Assembly (NCBI GenBank): GCA_019843655.1
Contig: JACDQD010000005.1
Coordinates: forward strand, 29,274,954 to 29,338,953
Direction: 5' to 3'
Source of the DNA: Lethocerus indicus
Taxonomy: Eukaryota > Arthropoda > Insecta > Hemiptera > Belostomatidae
DNA: 64,000 nt
Numbering within the stretch: the first letter of the stretch is position 1; each line of letters begins with the position of its first letter. The translations under genes and the position numbers were made by a program. Under the pieces are notes generated by a model. That model saw only the letters and a program-made list of their open reading frames with translations, searched no databases and was not told the DNA's origin. Below, in pieces: positions 37,483 to 48,300 of this stretch.

Positions 37483-39108
37483 CGAATCCAGCAGTTTTAG
37501 CATATACATCTACAGCGTAATAATTACCAACCGAATAACGGTCTTCAACGACTGTTGATTCTGAACTCTGTCAGTTTCAAGTAGCGCCTGTTTTGGGGTT
37601 TCAAGCGCGATTTAATTCCGCATTGTTATTAGGTAGCGGGGCCCCACTTAGGGGCAATTCGGCGGAAGGCTCGAGGGCAGCTGAGGAACACACAGGCGCA
37701 GATCGATTGAACTGTTGAAAACCGGTACAGTTTGAAAGTGTGAGGGAGGAGGGTACCGAAAGGGGTGCCAGGGCGGTGACCATGGGAGAGTGACTGGGCC
37801 GAAGAGTGACAGCTGCGAACACCGGAGAGAGGGTCCGCTAAACACCAATTACAATCCGATCTATAGTCCATCTTAGCCGAGTGCCGCTCAATGGGACGGA
37901 TTAGTATTGCAACAATAATGTGAAAGGAAAATTAATAATGGAATTTTGAAACGGTAGCAGCAGTGAGTTGATATCGATGTAATTTAATATCTGCGCGACA
38001 ATGGTACCTATTAATGGATTGGATTTTTTTTAAATGACGCAATTTGTCCGCGATTTAGTCTAATGACGGAGTGCAGTTACGATAATATGTACGGAATATT
38101 GTTTTATTGTAACAGAAATGTTACGGGATTAATTATATAGTACAACTCATTTGATTTTCTCCTCCTCAGGCTGTGATTACGATCACACCGCCGGTCTAAT
38201 CTAGAAGGACTATAATTAGTATATTACAGTATCTCTCTTACCCTTCGATCTTATAGACTGGTTAGTTAAAGCGATATTGAGCAGTGGACAGGAGAAGCAC
38301 ATGATTATTATAATGTACTATGTGTAGAGTCGCGTGTAGAGCCAATGTAATAATTAGTCGGGTAATTGCGAAGGGGAAATACGACGGCGACTCGTTGAAT
38401 AAGTTGAGAGGAGTATTTATGAATCCGTATTGAAAAGTTCCGCTCCGCGCAACGGGGAAAAGCGTTGAAAGCATTCATGTGAAGGGGGTCAAATCGGCGA
38501 GAATGGACGCTGTTTTACACAAGTTCGTGACCGACCGGTTTGCCTCTTCTTATAATTACCGGTGTAGGAAAACAAATTATCGGGCATTGTTCGATGCGCT
38601 ATTTGAGATAGGCGGAGGGCCGGAGATAGTACGGTGGCATGATGCATTGTATGCTCATGAAGGGAACCCATTAGGTGCCGGCAGACGCGCTCCTCGCGGG
38701 GAGATTATTTCGTAGTAGAGAGACAGTACATATATAGAATAACAAGGTGAACTCCCGCCCGCCGGTACCGAGAGACGTTGGATGATAATCGCAGCTATTA
38801 TTTTCTAGCCGGTTAACTAGTGCATTATACGTTTACCCAGAGCCGGGAAATAAATACTGTGCCCCGCGACTCGCGTTCGGAAGACCGATTCCTATCTTGG
38901 CGGGAGTCCGACATTTAAATGAAACCGACCGGAGGACGTTTAAACAATATTGACTTTATAATGGCGGAGTCACGCGATGAATTGTTCAAAGCTTCGAATC
39001 TTCCTCGGCGAAACGCGTTATGAAACATAATCCATCTAATCAGCTAATTTCGTGATTTATAAAACCGCCGAGTGCATTTTCAGTTTCAAATATATGACTG
39101 ATATATTA
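37483..39108. other. Gene-free stretch
   Basis: Moderate GC. Three overlapping minus-strand frames at 37600-37870 and a plus frame at 38479-38715 have no recognisable motif. Several ATTA-rich sites at 38780-39060. Confidence 0.55.
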
Positions 39109-39261
39109 GGTGTACCCGAAAGTAATCAACAATTTGATAAGGTATCGAGACAGTTGTTGATAATATTGGTGAATATGTAGTAGATTAATAATTGAAGTTT
39201 CTTTCTTGGCAAAATAAAATGAATTCCAAAGTCAAAATGTTGATTACTTTAGGGTACCCCA
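39109..39261. mobile_element. Mariner-like MITE
   Basis: A 153-bp AT-rich element bounded by 22-bp terminal inverted repeats: GGTGTACCCGAAAGTAATCA at 39109, and its inverse, GTTGATTACTTTAGGGTACC, at 39240-39261. The ends agree at 20 of 22 positions. TA precedes the left end, while the right end is followed by AA, so a TA target duplication is only half preserved. There is no coding capacity. Size, end sequence and composition fit a non-autonomous Tc1/mariner relative; the superfamily is inferred. Confidence 0.6.
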
Positions 39262-40290
39262 ATAGTATTCAACGAATCAAACGGTGACCAGATACGTTCT
39301 TCTTATAAGTAAAATAGATAAAATCATAGAAAATCTAAAAGAACTTTGTAAAAGTTTCCTATTAAGCCTATTAAATGAGTCCTATCGACGAACAATGTTA
39401 TTTACTGAAATGAGTGCACTCTAATGTATTTTAGTCTCTCTACTCTAATATTATTAAGTCTAGAGATTTTATGTTACTCTGGGTAATTTTGAAATTCCCG
39501 TGAAGAATTGAAAGGACGAAACGTTGGACAAGTTTCTGTTATACTGTTCGGAATTGAAATTTGCGTTGGGACACCGAATTCATTTGAATTAGGGAGATAG
39601 GGCCGGTGCCCGCTCCTTATCGGGAAGTTGTTATACGGCCGGCGGTCGAGGCGGAGGTCACACCGAAAGCTTATTTTTCCAGTGCGGCGATATTTTCCGC
39701 TGTGAGCCATCCGCCACAAGAGATGAGGGCCTTAAGATAGGCCAAAGAGCCGCCTCCCGCTCTTCTCCAGTGTGTACTTGTTACGTGAGACCGCACCGGA
39801 ACACTTCGTGACGCCACGACAACAGAGACAAAAATCGTTTTCCCATAACCTTCACAACTACTGTCCACTTCTTTGAAGGTGTCTTCGGGAGTTATATTTG
39901 TCAGAATTGAAAAAATATATAAGAGGAAGGCCAAAAGGAACAGGGCGAACTATCCTTACTGAGAATAGTTCTGAATCGTTCTGTGTATTATAGATGACAA
40001 GTACATATTTTACCTCATGTAATCATTATACCTGACCAACATTTAAAAAAATTCTACATTCAATGGAGAATATTCATAACTCTTGCGTGGGTTATTATAT
40101 TGAATTGAGGAATATTGAAAAACTCTTACGTTATGTGGTCCAACGACATAGTCAGTACGGTCAGACCACAGTTACTGTTATTCAATCAACCAAAAAATTA
40201 AGCTTTCATAATTTCCTTTTATACCTAGCCATATGTAGGCCTTATATTTCTATTTATCAACCAATACGTTTAATCATTCAGTTTAACATA
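39262..40290. other. Gene-free stretch
   Basis: AT-rich on both sides of a moderately GC-rich part (39590-39800). No supported gene. Confidence 0.6.
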
Positions 40291-40543
40291 CCTGTTTTGT
40301 GGTCTGCGAGGGGTTGGAATACCGTAGATTTCGTGTGTTTCCGTCTCCTCTCGCTGGTTTGGTCTATTGCTAGACCGGTTTCGGTCGCACAGTACAAGTG
40401 ACAGTGACAGTGCAGTGAGGAGGCACGAAAAACGTCCAAAGTGCCAGAAGTGACTAAGACCGCTACTGAAGATGGCGAGCAGCCGAAACTGGTCTAGCAA
40501 AAGACCAAACCAGCGAGAGAAGACAGAAACGCACGAAATCTAC
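40291..40543 (-). mobile_element. Family element, copy C
   Basis: About 253 bp, minus orientation. At its left end lies the tail seen at the right end of copy B (CCTGTTTTGTGGTCTGCGAG, then GGGTTGGAATACC). The left arm continues GTAGATTTCGTGTGTTTC to TTGCTAGACCGGTTTCGG. There the ribozyme block is cut short, and a central part with ACAGTGACAGTGCAGTGAGG follows. The right arm holds a complete hammerhead block (40462-40498) and ends ACGAAATCTAC. Shared central sequence with copy D shows the two derive from one longer parent. No target duplication is recognisable. Confidence 0.75.
40462..40498 (+). ncRNA. Hammerhead ribozyme-like motif, core intact (copy C)
   Basis: Plus strand: GCTA, CTGAAGA, T, GGC-GAGCA-GCC, GAAA, CTGGTC, TAGC. 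Stem I GCTA/TAGC and stem II GGC/GCC are perfect. Stem III is ACT/GGT, with one G-U type pair instead of C-G. The core and the cleavage C are kept. This copy shows that the motif occurs in the right arm as well as in left arms elsewhere. Confidence 0.62.
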
Positions 40544-41053
40544 TGTAAGCCGGAGGTAGTCCAGCGTAAAACTAAATAAGTTATATTCTGCCTACACTGA
40601 GGTATTTCATTTTAAATGAATGAGTTTATTGGTGATCAGCAAGATTGCGTTAAATAAATCTGTGAGGTACCTTCGAATACATCCTGTCGGCCTGACTAGC
40701 GTGACAGTGTATGAATTATAAATTGAAATAAGCCGGTTATTAATGTAGGAAACACGAGACTTCATTTTTAGTTTTTCAATGATTCAATCATTAGGAGAGA
40801 CAACATTTTAAATTATCCGTTACGAATATAAATACGACTTATCATTTTAAGTTTTTCTGGAAGAGCTGTCGTTACGTTTATTAAAATTCCACGTTGCCGG
40901 CATTCACGGCCGTACTCTCATAAATAATTCCACCGGGAAAATCGGGAAGTTCCTTCTCTCCACAAGGTTGGAAACGTTTTACGACATTTACACTCGGACA
41001 GGATGTTACAATTTCAGGAATTTAATAGACTGGGAACAAATTTAAAATTGTCC

Positions 41054-41120
41054 TGTAGGGACGCAGAGCGTAGGAAGTCGGTAAGTGTCCCTACACCCTG
41101 AGGTAGTAGTACCTCACGGG
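41054..41120. other. Two adjacent hairpins
   Basis: The first hairpin is TGTAGGGAC (41054-41062) with GTCCCTACA (41087-41095), a perfect 9-bp stem with a 24-base loop. The second starts at the next base: CCCTGAGGTA-GTAG-TACCTCA(C)GGG (41096-41120), 10 bp with one bulged C. Such tightly packed stems are unlikely by chance and suggest either a structured RNA or a decayed foldback element. Confidence 0.5.
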
Positions 41121-42893
41121 TTGGTAAGGTTGGACGGAGCCCTTCGATAATGTGAAATACCGGTGGCTTAATGAACTTCTTGCCTGTTTAGTATGATCCC
41201 CGCACGTCCCGACCCTCGCGGCAATTAATCGACCCCCCTCCCTACGTAATATACAATTATTTATTACTCCCATTACCGAAGAATGCTACCTATTCCCGAG
41301 CCATTAATTCTGTCTCTTTTCTCTCTCGGAGCTTGTTTCTCATTTTTCCTCTTCCTCCGGCCGCCAGCGCCCCCCCCCGCGGCCCGCTTCTACGTTGGCG
41401 GGTTTTCATTAAAGTATATAAATTGCCCCGAGGTGTGATCCTACTTTAAATAAGTCTCGGTTCGGTGCCGGCGGAGGCCCGTGGAAAATTCGGGCCCGGA
41501 ACGGGCGTGAAGCCCTCGGGCACACCCCGGCTATAAAGACAAATATCCCGCTATGAACTTTATTATGGAAGGCAAAAAAAAAGAAAGAAGAAGCTTCCTA
41601 ACGCCCCGACAATGGCACTACTCGGTTTGTAACTCGACGTTTTTGTTGTCGGAGCGTATTAAATAATGTGACCGTTACGGGGAGAGAGGACGTCCGTCTC
41701 GCGCTGATGATGATACCGCGCGGGCGTTCACTTCTCAGAGTCAAATTTAGCATTACTTAAGTACTAAATCATTTTAGATTACATTAAATTCTCGACAGGT
41801 TAATTTGGTTCGTCTATTCATACTCGCGCTTCATCACTTTATTTATTATCGGGGTTTTCCTGTTTTGCCCTTCCAACAGTATTATTCAATCCTACAGGAA
41901 GTTAGTTAGTACTTATCACAGTTTTATCACATTCATCGAGTGGTAATTATTCGCAGTTTCCACTACTCTAAGATTTAATATTTATTTGTAATTACGTTTA
42001 AGAAAAATAATAGCGGATTGTATTTTAAATCGGATCCGGTTGAATGGCAGCGGCAGTGTGTTAGTCGGGGAGTTGGGCTATGCTGTGGGCCAGTTTGTGT
42101 ATTGTTCAAACCGATGGTGGGAAACCGAGCGTTGGAGCGGGCCCTGTGTACAAATACGGGGGGACAATAGACACCGAAGGGACGGAAGGGTCCGCCGGCC
42201 CCAGCGCCGTTAAGGACGACCGCTACTACGTTTCGTCCTAGACCATTTACCTTTCTTTCTGAAATAACGATGCCAATATCGCGGCCTTATCTCTATCGAA
42301 CGGATGAAAATATTTAAGCTAAATTTATACTAAATCAAATTCCAGGTGCCATGAAATTATTTACTAGCACTTTTGCGGTCAACAATTCTTGCTCTCTGGT
42401 TAGGGTTTCAATCGGAGAATTCGTTCATTTTTCAAGGTATAGTTACGCGAACTCATTAATTGAATGGAAGAAACTAAGAATTATCTTTTCGTTTACTATA
42501 TTTTTCAATATATTTGTAATCCGATATATAAAATGAGACGCCATTGTTATAATAGGGCGAAATAATAACATTCTGCGACCTATACAGGGGAAAAACAGAA
42601 TAACTACGGGATTGTACTGATTTATAACAACGTTATTTATTATACGGCCCTGTGAAGTCACAAGGCCAAAGTATTCATATTCGCTCGACTGAGATTATAA
42701 TTTCCACAGTTGCACCATTCATAATATATTTGGAGGGGAAGTCGTATCCCCCTCACCACCTGCTCCTGCATCATATAGGGGATTTACGCCAAACCGGCAT
42801 TTTCGGTTCAGAAATGCTCGGGTGTTTACCACCGTGGGACAATGAGATGATATTCCGGTGACGCTTGGGATGGGGATGATGGGGGTGGCGGTT

Positions 42894-43013
42894 GGGGGGG
42901 GGGGGGGTTAGGGTCGCATTGGGGGATGATGATACGGGGCGCTTTGTGCCCGGCGGGTGGCCCTAAGACAAGGGCCAGCTGCAGCCGCCACATGCACCCC
43001 CCCCCTCCCCCAC
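42894..43013. repeat. G14 run and facing C-runs
   Basis: A 14-base G run at 42894-42907 and a C9-T-C5 run at 42997-43011, about 90 bp apart, can pair to a long GC stem. Each is also a likely sequencing and polymerase stall point. Confidence 0.85.
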
Positions 43014-44349
43014 CGGGAACAATTAAAACTTTTTCACCCCCGACTTTCCCTAAGGGTCCGAGGGAAGGATAATTACAGAGGGAATACGTGTGCGTGCGTG
43101 TGAGTGTGTGTCTGTCTGTACGTGTGGGAGAGTGGAAATGATCAATCGGTATTTGCATATTAATGGTTGGCGGATTAACTACCGGATGGCCTAGAGAAAG
43201 AGAGAGCCGCGTGGCCTTTGTGATCGGCAGATGCACTCATTAGGGTTTTTAGCCCCGGGCACCGCTCCGCCCCCTCATCGAGCGTGAACCGTCACAATAA
43301 CCCCTAAAATCAGCCCCGATCCCGACCGCACCCTTCATTAGAACACAGATTTTCAAAGAGGAACACCTACATCTGGATTCGACAGATTTATTACAATGGA
43401 AATGGCGACTTTGACTCTTTCCCCTTATTTTGATAATTCCCGGTTCCATGCCGGGGTGACATACATGAAGGCAATGTCTTCTGTGGTGGTGGAATAGGAA
43501 CTACGTCACAGTTCAGAGTGTTCTGACATCAATTTGTCTTTGAGTGCCTCTTGTCCATTCCGATTTTATTGGTTTTTTCACTCCCTAAACTATTTATAGC
43601 GCTATATGACGTGCGTATTGGGGGGATTCCGACCACAAACGTTCCTCCGTTAAAATGATGACATTTACGAATTGAAAACTTAGGTATTTTCATATTTTGA
43701 CCGCAGCCTTTTGTGACTGTAGGTATTTATTGTCTAAACTGTTTTATTATCTGATGAATATGAAAATTCTACCGGGATATTTATAGGAGTACAGAATGTA
43801 TATCGTCCCTACTATTCTCGCTTGCACTGGTTCTATGGTTTAACATACGTAAGCGCTGTACTGTCTACTGGTGTGAAAGGAGTGACAGAACAAGGGACGA
43901 GAGAGGCACCAAAATTGATAACTGTCAGTGTCATATTTCCGGTGCGGTGTCCGCCGCCCAGTTATCGGCTGGTATTATGAGCTTGTCAATCGTAGGAGGG
44001 GGCGGCGGCGCATAATATTAGGGGATGTCGGGGATTCCTTTGGGACGACGTGGGATAACGCGATGTCGGGTTAATTCCTGGGCGTAGGGACGGGGCGGTG
44101 GCTGACCGGCCGAAGCACTATTTTATAATAGTCGGGTGGAGAGGGGTTGCTGGAATGGTGCCCTCATATTGTGAAATATGCCTGATGCCGAATACCGCCG
44201 CTAAGGACATCTATTAATTGTGCCGCTTCCTTGGGGAGAACGTCTGGCGGTTCGGACGGCTCCACTATTCCAGATCGTATCGTGTACTATGCACGAGCAA
44301 GATATCGGGATAATTCATTTTCAAATGTATTCATATTTATAGGATTTTG

Positions 44350-44375
44350 TCTTGTACATAAAAGTATGTACAAGA
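44350..44375. other. 10-bp perfect hairpin
   Basis: TCTTGTACAT, loop AAAAGT, ATGTACAAGA. G-U pairs could extend the base. AT-rich surroundings, no gene nearby. Confidence 0.6.
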
Positions 44376-45231
44376 TGTGTATGTAGTATATAGTTTATAA
44401 AGTGAAGGTAATTTACATATACGAGGCTAAATTTGGCTGGTATTGAGTGGATTGGAGGTCGTCCTCCACTCCATAACGTCTTGGCATCGGTTCCAGGGCA
44501 CTGTCGATCAAACGTAACAACGCTTCCCTATTATCACCCCCGAGTCACCCAGTACAAATTAAACTCCTTTCGTAGCGCAGGAAGTACGAAATTGGTGACG
44601 GCGCGTGGATTAGCCCATAAGAATAGGGTCAAATATCTCCACTGGGGAGGGAAGTTATCACTTGAGAGGGCCCAATTATCCCTTCAGTAATTCAACAGAA
44701 TGCGCGCCACCACTCTACTTATTTTTTAGCCGGTTATTCCTCCTTTCTCACGGGCTGTCGGCCTCCCTACATTAAAGAATTTATTTTAATATAACGACCG
44801 GCCCGATTAGACTGTCAGCCTCAATTCGCCAAACATATACTTCCCGCCCGACTCTGCCTCTCCGCATTCTAATGGCGGCGGTTAATTCATTCCGATTGAA
44901 ATAATCATTTCTTTATAGCAGTTCGGTCCAGGAATGATGGATTAGTTAAATAATGCAATAAGTCACACCAATCGGTGATCAAACATGTCAACAACTTACA
45001 CTTGAAACACATAATATGACCGGAGCAACTGACTCTATCGTAAAATTCTAGGTAAAATATAACTTTATAAATAAAAATGGAATTTTAATATTATGTTGTT
45101 GAATAGGAACCAGAAGCAAGCGGTAGAAGGATCAAGAAAAGGCAATATCTCAGACCAATCGATCGTCCTAACTATATCAATTGAATAATATTGTACTCCC
45201 AGTTACTAATGAAATTACTGAAAATCTATAA

Positions 45232-45337
45232 ATGCACGAAGAAAGCGAAAATGTGCGGCGTAAATTGGAGCAATGGAAGAAGCAAAATACAAGTTGTCAT
45301 CAAACCAGTGGAGCCAGAAGTGAGCGAGAGGAGGCCG
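45232..45337 (+). CDS. Candidate first coding exon (unproven)
   Basis: An ATG directly after an in-frame TAA opens 35 codons and one base, ending at a perfect donor (GCCG|GTAAGTG). The peptide is hydrophilic and coiled-coil-like: it starts MHEESENVRRKLEQWKKQ, then NTSCHQTSG, and ends with Arg/Glu-rich residues. The intron would be phase 1. The frame is too short to appear as a long ORF. Its purine-rich bias could by itself give a Lys/Glu/Arg-rich reading. I do not recognise the protein. No downstream exon is identified in the remaining 18 kb. Confidence 0.2.
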
Positions 45338-48300
45338 GTAAGTGAACAAATTAACATTTCAGAGGGCGAAGGAATCGAGAAAGGGGGTTGCGTAGGGCGG
45401 CGGCACCCCCGCGGACAAATATTTGAAGCCTCAATTAAGCCCTTTACGAAACAATTAGGGGGCTCAAGGGTTTCATTACTGGAGGAGTTTTGAGAGAGAG
45501 AGAGAGAGAGAGGGCGGGAGGACAACAAGTTGATGATTCCTTTCCCTCCCCGGGCCGGTTTGCATAATATCGCGGCGCCCCCCCCCCTCCCCCCCCCCCT
45601 CGCCCGGTCCCTCCTTACTTGGCAATAAAGCCACCTCGGCTGACTTCTTAATTGCGGCTAATTTGGAAAGCCTTTATGAGCGGCCCTACGGAGGGCTAAT
45701 GCCCCGAGCCCGATACCGACCCCCTCGTCGGCGTTAATCAACAGCTAGTTCCGACGCCTCTCCCCGGGCCCGTCATTAATATTCTGCCGGAAACTGAGAA
45801 ATTATGGGCGCCTTCATCAGACCCACAGACTCAGAGAGTAATGTGGGGCTCGAAATTTACAAGCACCTACTGGGATAAGTAATAACGTCATTAGTTATGA
45901 GATCTTCTCTCGACTATCATTAATACCTCGTTCTGAGTTTATTTAATGTTAAATAACGGCATATAGAGTACGGCTTTCGAATAGTCGTTGGGAGAGTAAT
46001 GCATTTGACCACTTGTTTGGTTAACGTCTCAAGTTTGGTAATTTCATTGCTAGTATTCTTCAAAAATTGAAAGTGCCAACAGTGTCACCGAACTTTCAAC
46101 ACCGAGTATTAAAATTAAGTCGAACATCTGAAACTATGCCTAGACACGAACTAGGACAGATTTAAAACTACGTTCCTCTTTGTTCGGTACGAAACTACGA
46201 ACGAACGTCTCGAATTATGAACAATCGAGATTTATTATTTTCTCATTGTACGTGCCCCGGCCAAAGTATCAATCAGCGCGATGAATAATTCAGGAAGGAT
46301 CTGTATTAATAAATGCAAACTAAAGCCATTTGCATAAAATAAAAAGCAATTAGAACCCGATCCCTACAATTGAACAAATTATAATTACGTTCGAATAATA
46401 AAAGTGAATTGATCGGAAATGCTTGATTCGACTGAAGCCGGTATACAAGTGCCTGATTAATGCCAGGATAATATTAGTATAAGATAATGCTATACTAGTT
46501 AGTTATATTTACGATACCTCTATTTCATAAAGTTCTACCTCTCAATTTTATAAGTATTATGGTTAAGGTGTGGTTAATTTTGAAAATCGTTAATTAAACG
46601 TTAATCGATAAAATTTGTATTAGGTTTATTTTCCTTTAATTATTTATTATAGAAATAACATAACATCGCGACGAGTTCAAATTTAATTTAATTCTTAAAC
46701 GAGATTGAGATAAACGCCTCGGGAATAGGCGACACTTTGTTTTCTTTCAAATTTCCACGCCGTCTGATGAAACTCAGGAAACGAGAGCCTAGAAAGAACT
46801 CGGAGGGCGGACGATCGGAGCAGGGGAAGAAACTTGCAGAGGAAAGAAGAATATGAAGCGGCGGCGGCGGAGGAAAGGAGACGGGGGAAAGTGGAAAGGC
46901 GACGAAAAGTAGGAGGAAAGAGATTCGCCGAGGAAGAGGGAGGATTAAAAGGGAAGAATATACTTTAATTAACTCCCATTTCTTACTGGGCTGCCGCAGC
47001 TCTCTGCTTAGACTCTTCCAGTTATAAAAGTACTTCCCTGAACTAATTAAAGGGGTGGTCGGGGGTGGCACGCCGGCGGGGTCCCGGCCAGTGGACATTT
47101 ACCAGACGGCAAACAACACATGTTATAAATTACACCGACTTCCTCAATTATATTGGATTTCTCGAACCGAGGCCGAGACTACACGAGGACACGGTCGACG
47201 CCGATCTGGGACGAGAATTGAAACGTACGTTTACAGCTACGTTCAGACTGTTCGGTGTCGAATAATTAGTTAATCTTGTATCTCGGTTTGTAATAAACTG
47301 AAATATTAAGAACCAGGGTGTTTGTGCATACGAAATAAGGCAATTTTATTAGACAAGAAAACGGTGGGCCCGAAAATGAAGTTTCTGCATTCGAGATTTT
47401 GTTTAATACATACTGGTTAAAATCTAACTTTTATATTTTTTCCCCACAGAAAAAGAACTTGCCTCGTCTTATTCTTTATTTTAATGTCAAAGCTATCTAA
47501 TCTTTTTGCGTTATTTTGTAACATTCGTAAAATATGTAATATACGACATTCTGTTTCCACTCAATCGGTTTCTACAACTATGGTACAAAAAAACCAGTAA
47601 TGCTAACAGAATGTTACTGAGAAAGTGGTTTCCTGGTTTAAGTGTCTCGTCCTTTGTTCTTTACATAATAAGTTATATTTCATTGTCATTTTCATACGTT
47701 TGAAAACGACTGAGCGTTGTAAGCAGATTTGAAGTTTATTATCACAATTTCTGGTAGGGATAACAGAAGGAGTTCATATAAGAATTTTACATAGCATTGG
47801 TTCCAGTGGTTCCCAGAGGTCCATTAGTAATTGTTAAATATGTCTGGGTTCGACAAACATAAATAAACGGAAAAAAGAAGACTAGAATTGAATTTAAAAA
47901 GCAATTAGTTTACACTTCAAAAATGCCTGACTAATATTCTCTTTTGCCGTAAAGAATACCTAAGTATCCCGCGGGCAATAAGCCACAGGCGGTGCCTGAT
48001 CCCGGGGGCCCGAAAAAAAGAAACATTCTTCGAAAATTAATTTCACGAATAATTGCCGGACATTTGTTATCACCGTGAGTGGGCACAATTACGGCGAGGG
48101 TGATTTATAAAGTTACACACGGTAGCCGGGCCCGGGGCCGGCCAACTTAGCCGGTGACTGATATCCTCCTCCTTCTAGTTCTTCCTTTTTATTTTTCAAA
48201 AAAATTCGGCATCAATCGTCGGTAGAAGCGAAGACCCCTCCAGTTGGTCTATTAGCCCCCCGACCTCGCCGGCTCCACCGGATGAGATCCCGCCAGGGCG

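Larger units (their letters stand above)
40544..45231. other. Gene-free stretch
   Basis: Holds the paired hairpins at 41054-41120, a GC-rich block at 41300-41560 with ATTA sites, the G14/C-run pair at 42894-43013 followed by a GT-rich stretch, a GC-rich block at 43950-44240, and the 44350 hairpin. Confidence 0.55.

Noticed and set aside
41099..41119. let-7-like start TGAGGTAGTAG
   Set aside because: After 11 matching bases the sequence turns into TACCTCA, the other arm of a short palindrome, and there is no let-7 mature 3' part or star arm.
43750..43775. CTGATGAATATGAAAA resembling hammerhead core words
   Set aside because: Four bases between the core parts cannot form stem II.
46768..46790. 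CTGATGA...GAAAC, a possible hammerhead core
   Set aside because: Only seven bases separate the two core parts, so no stem II forms, and no stem I or III is present.
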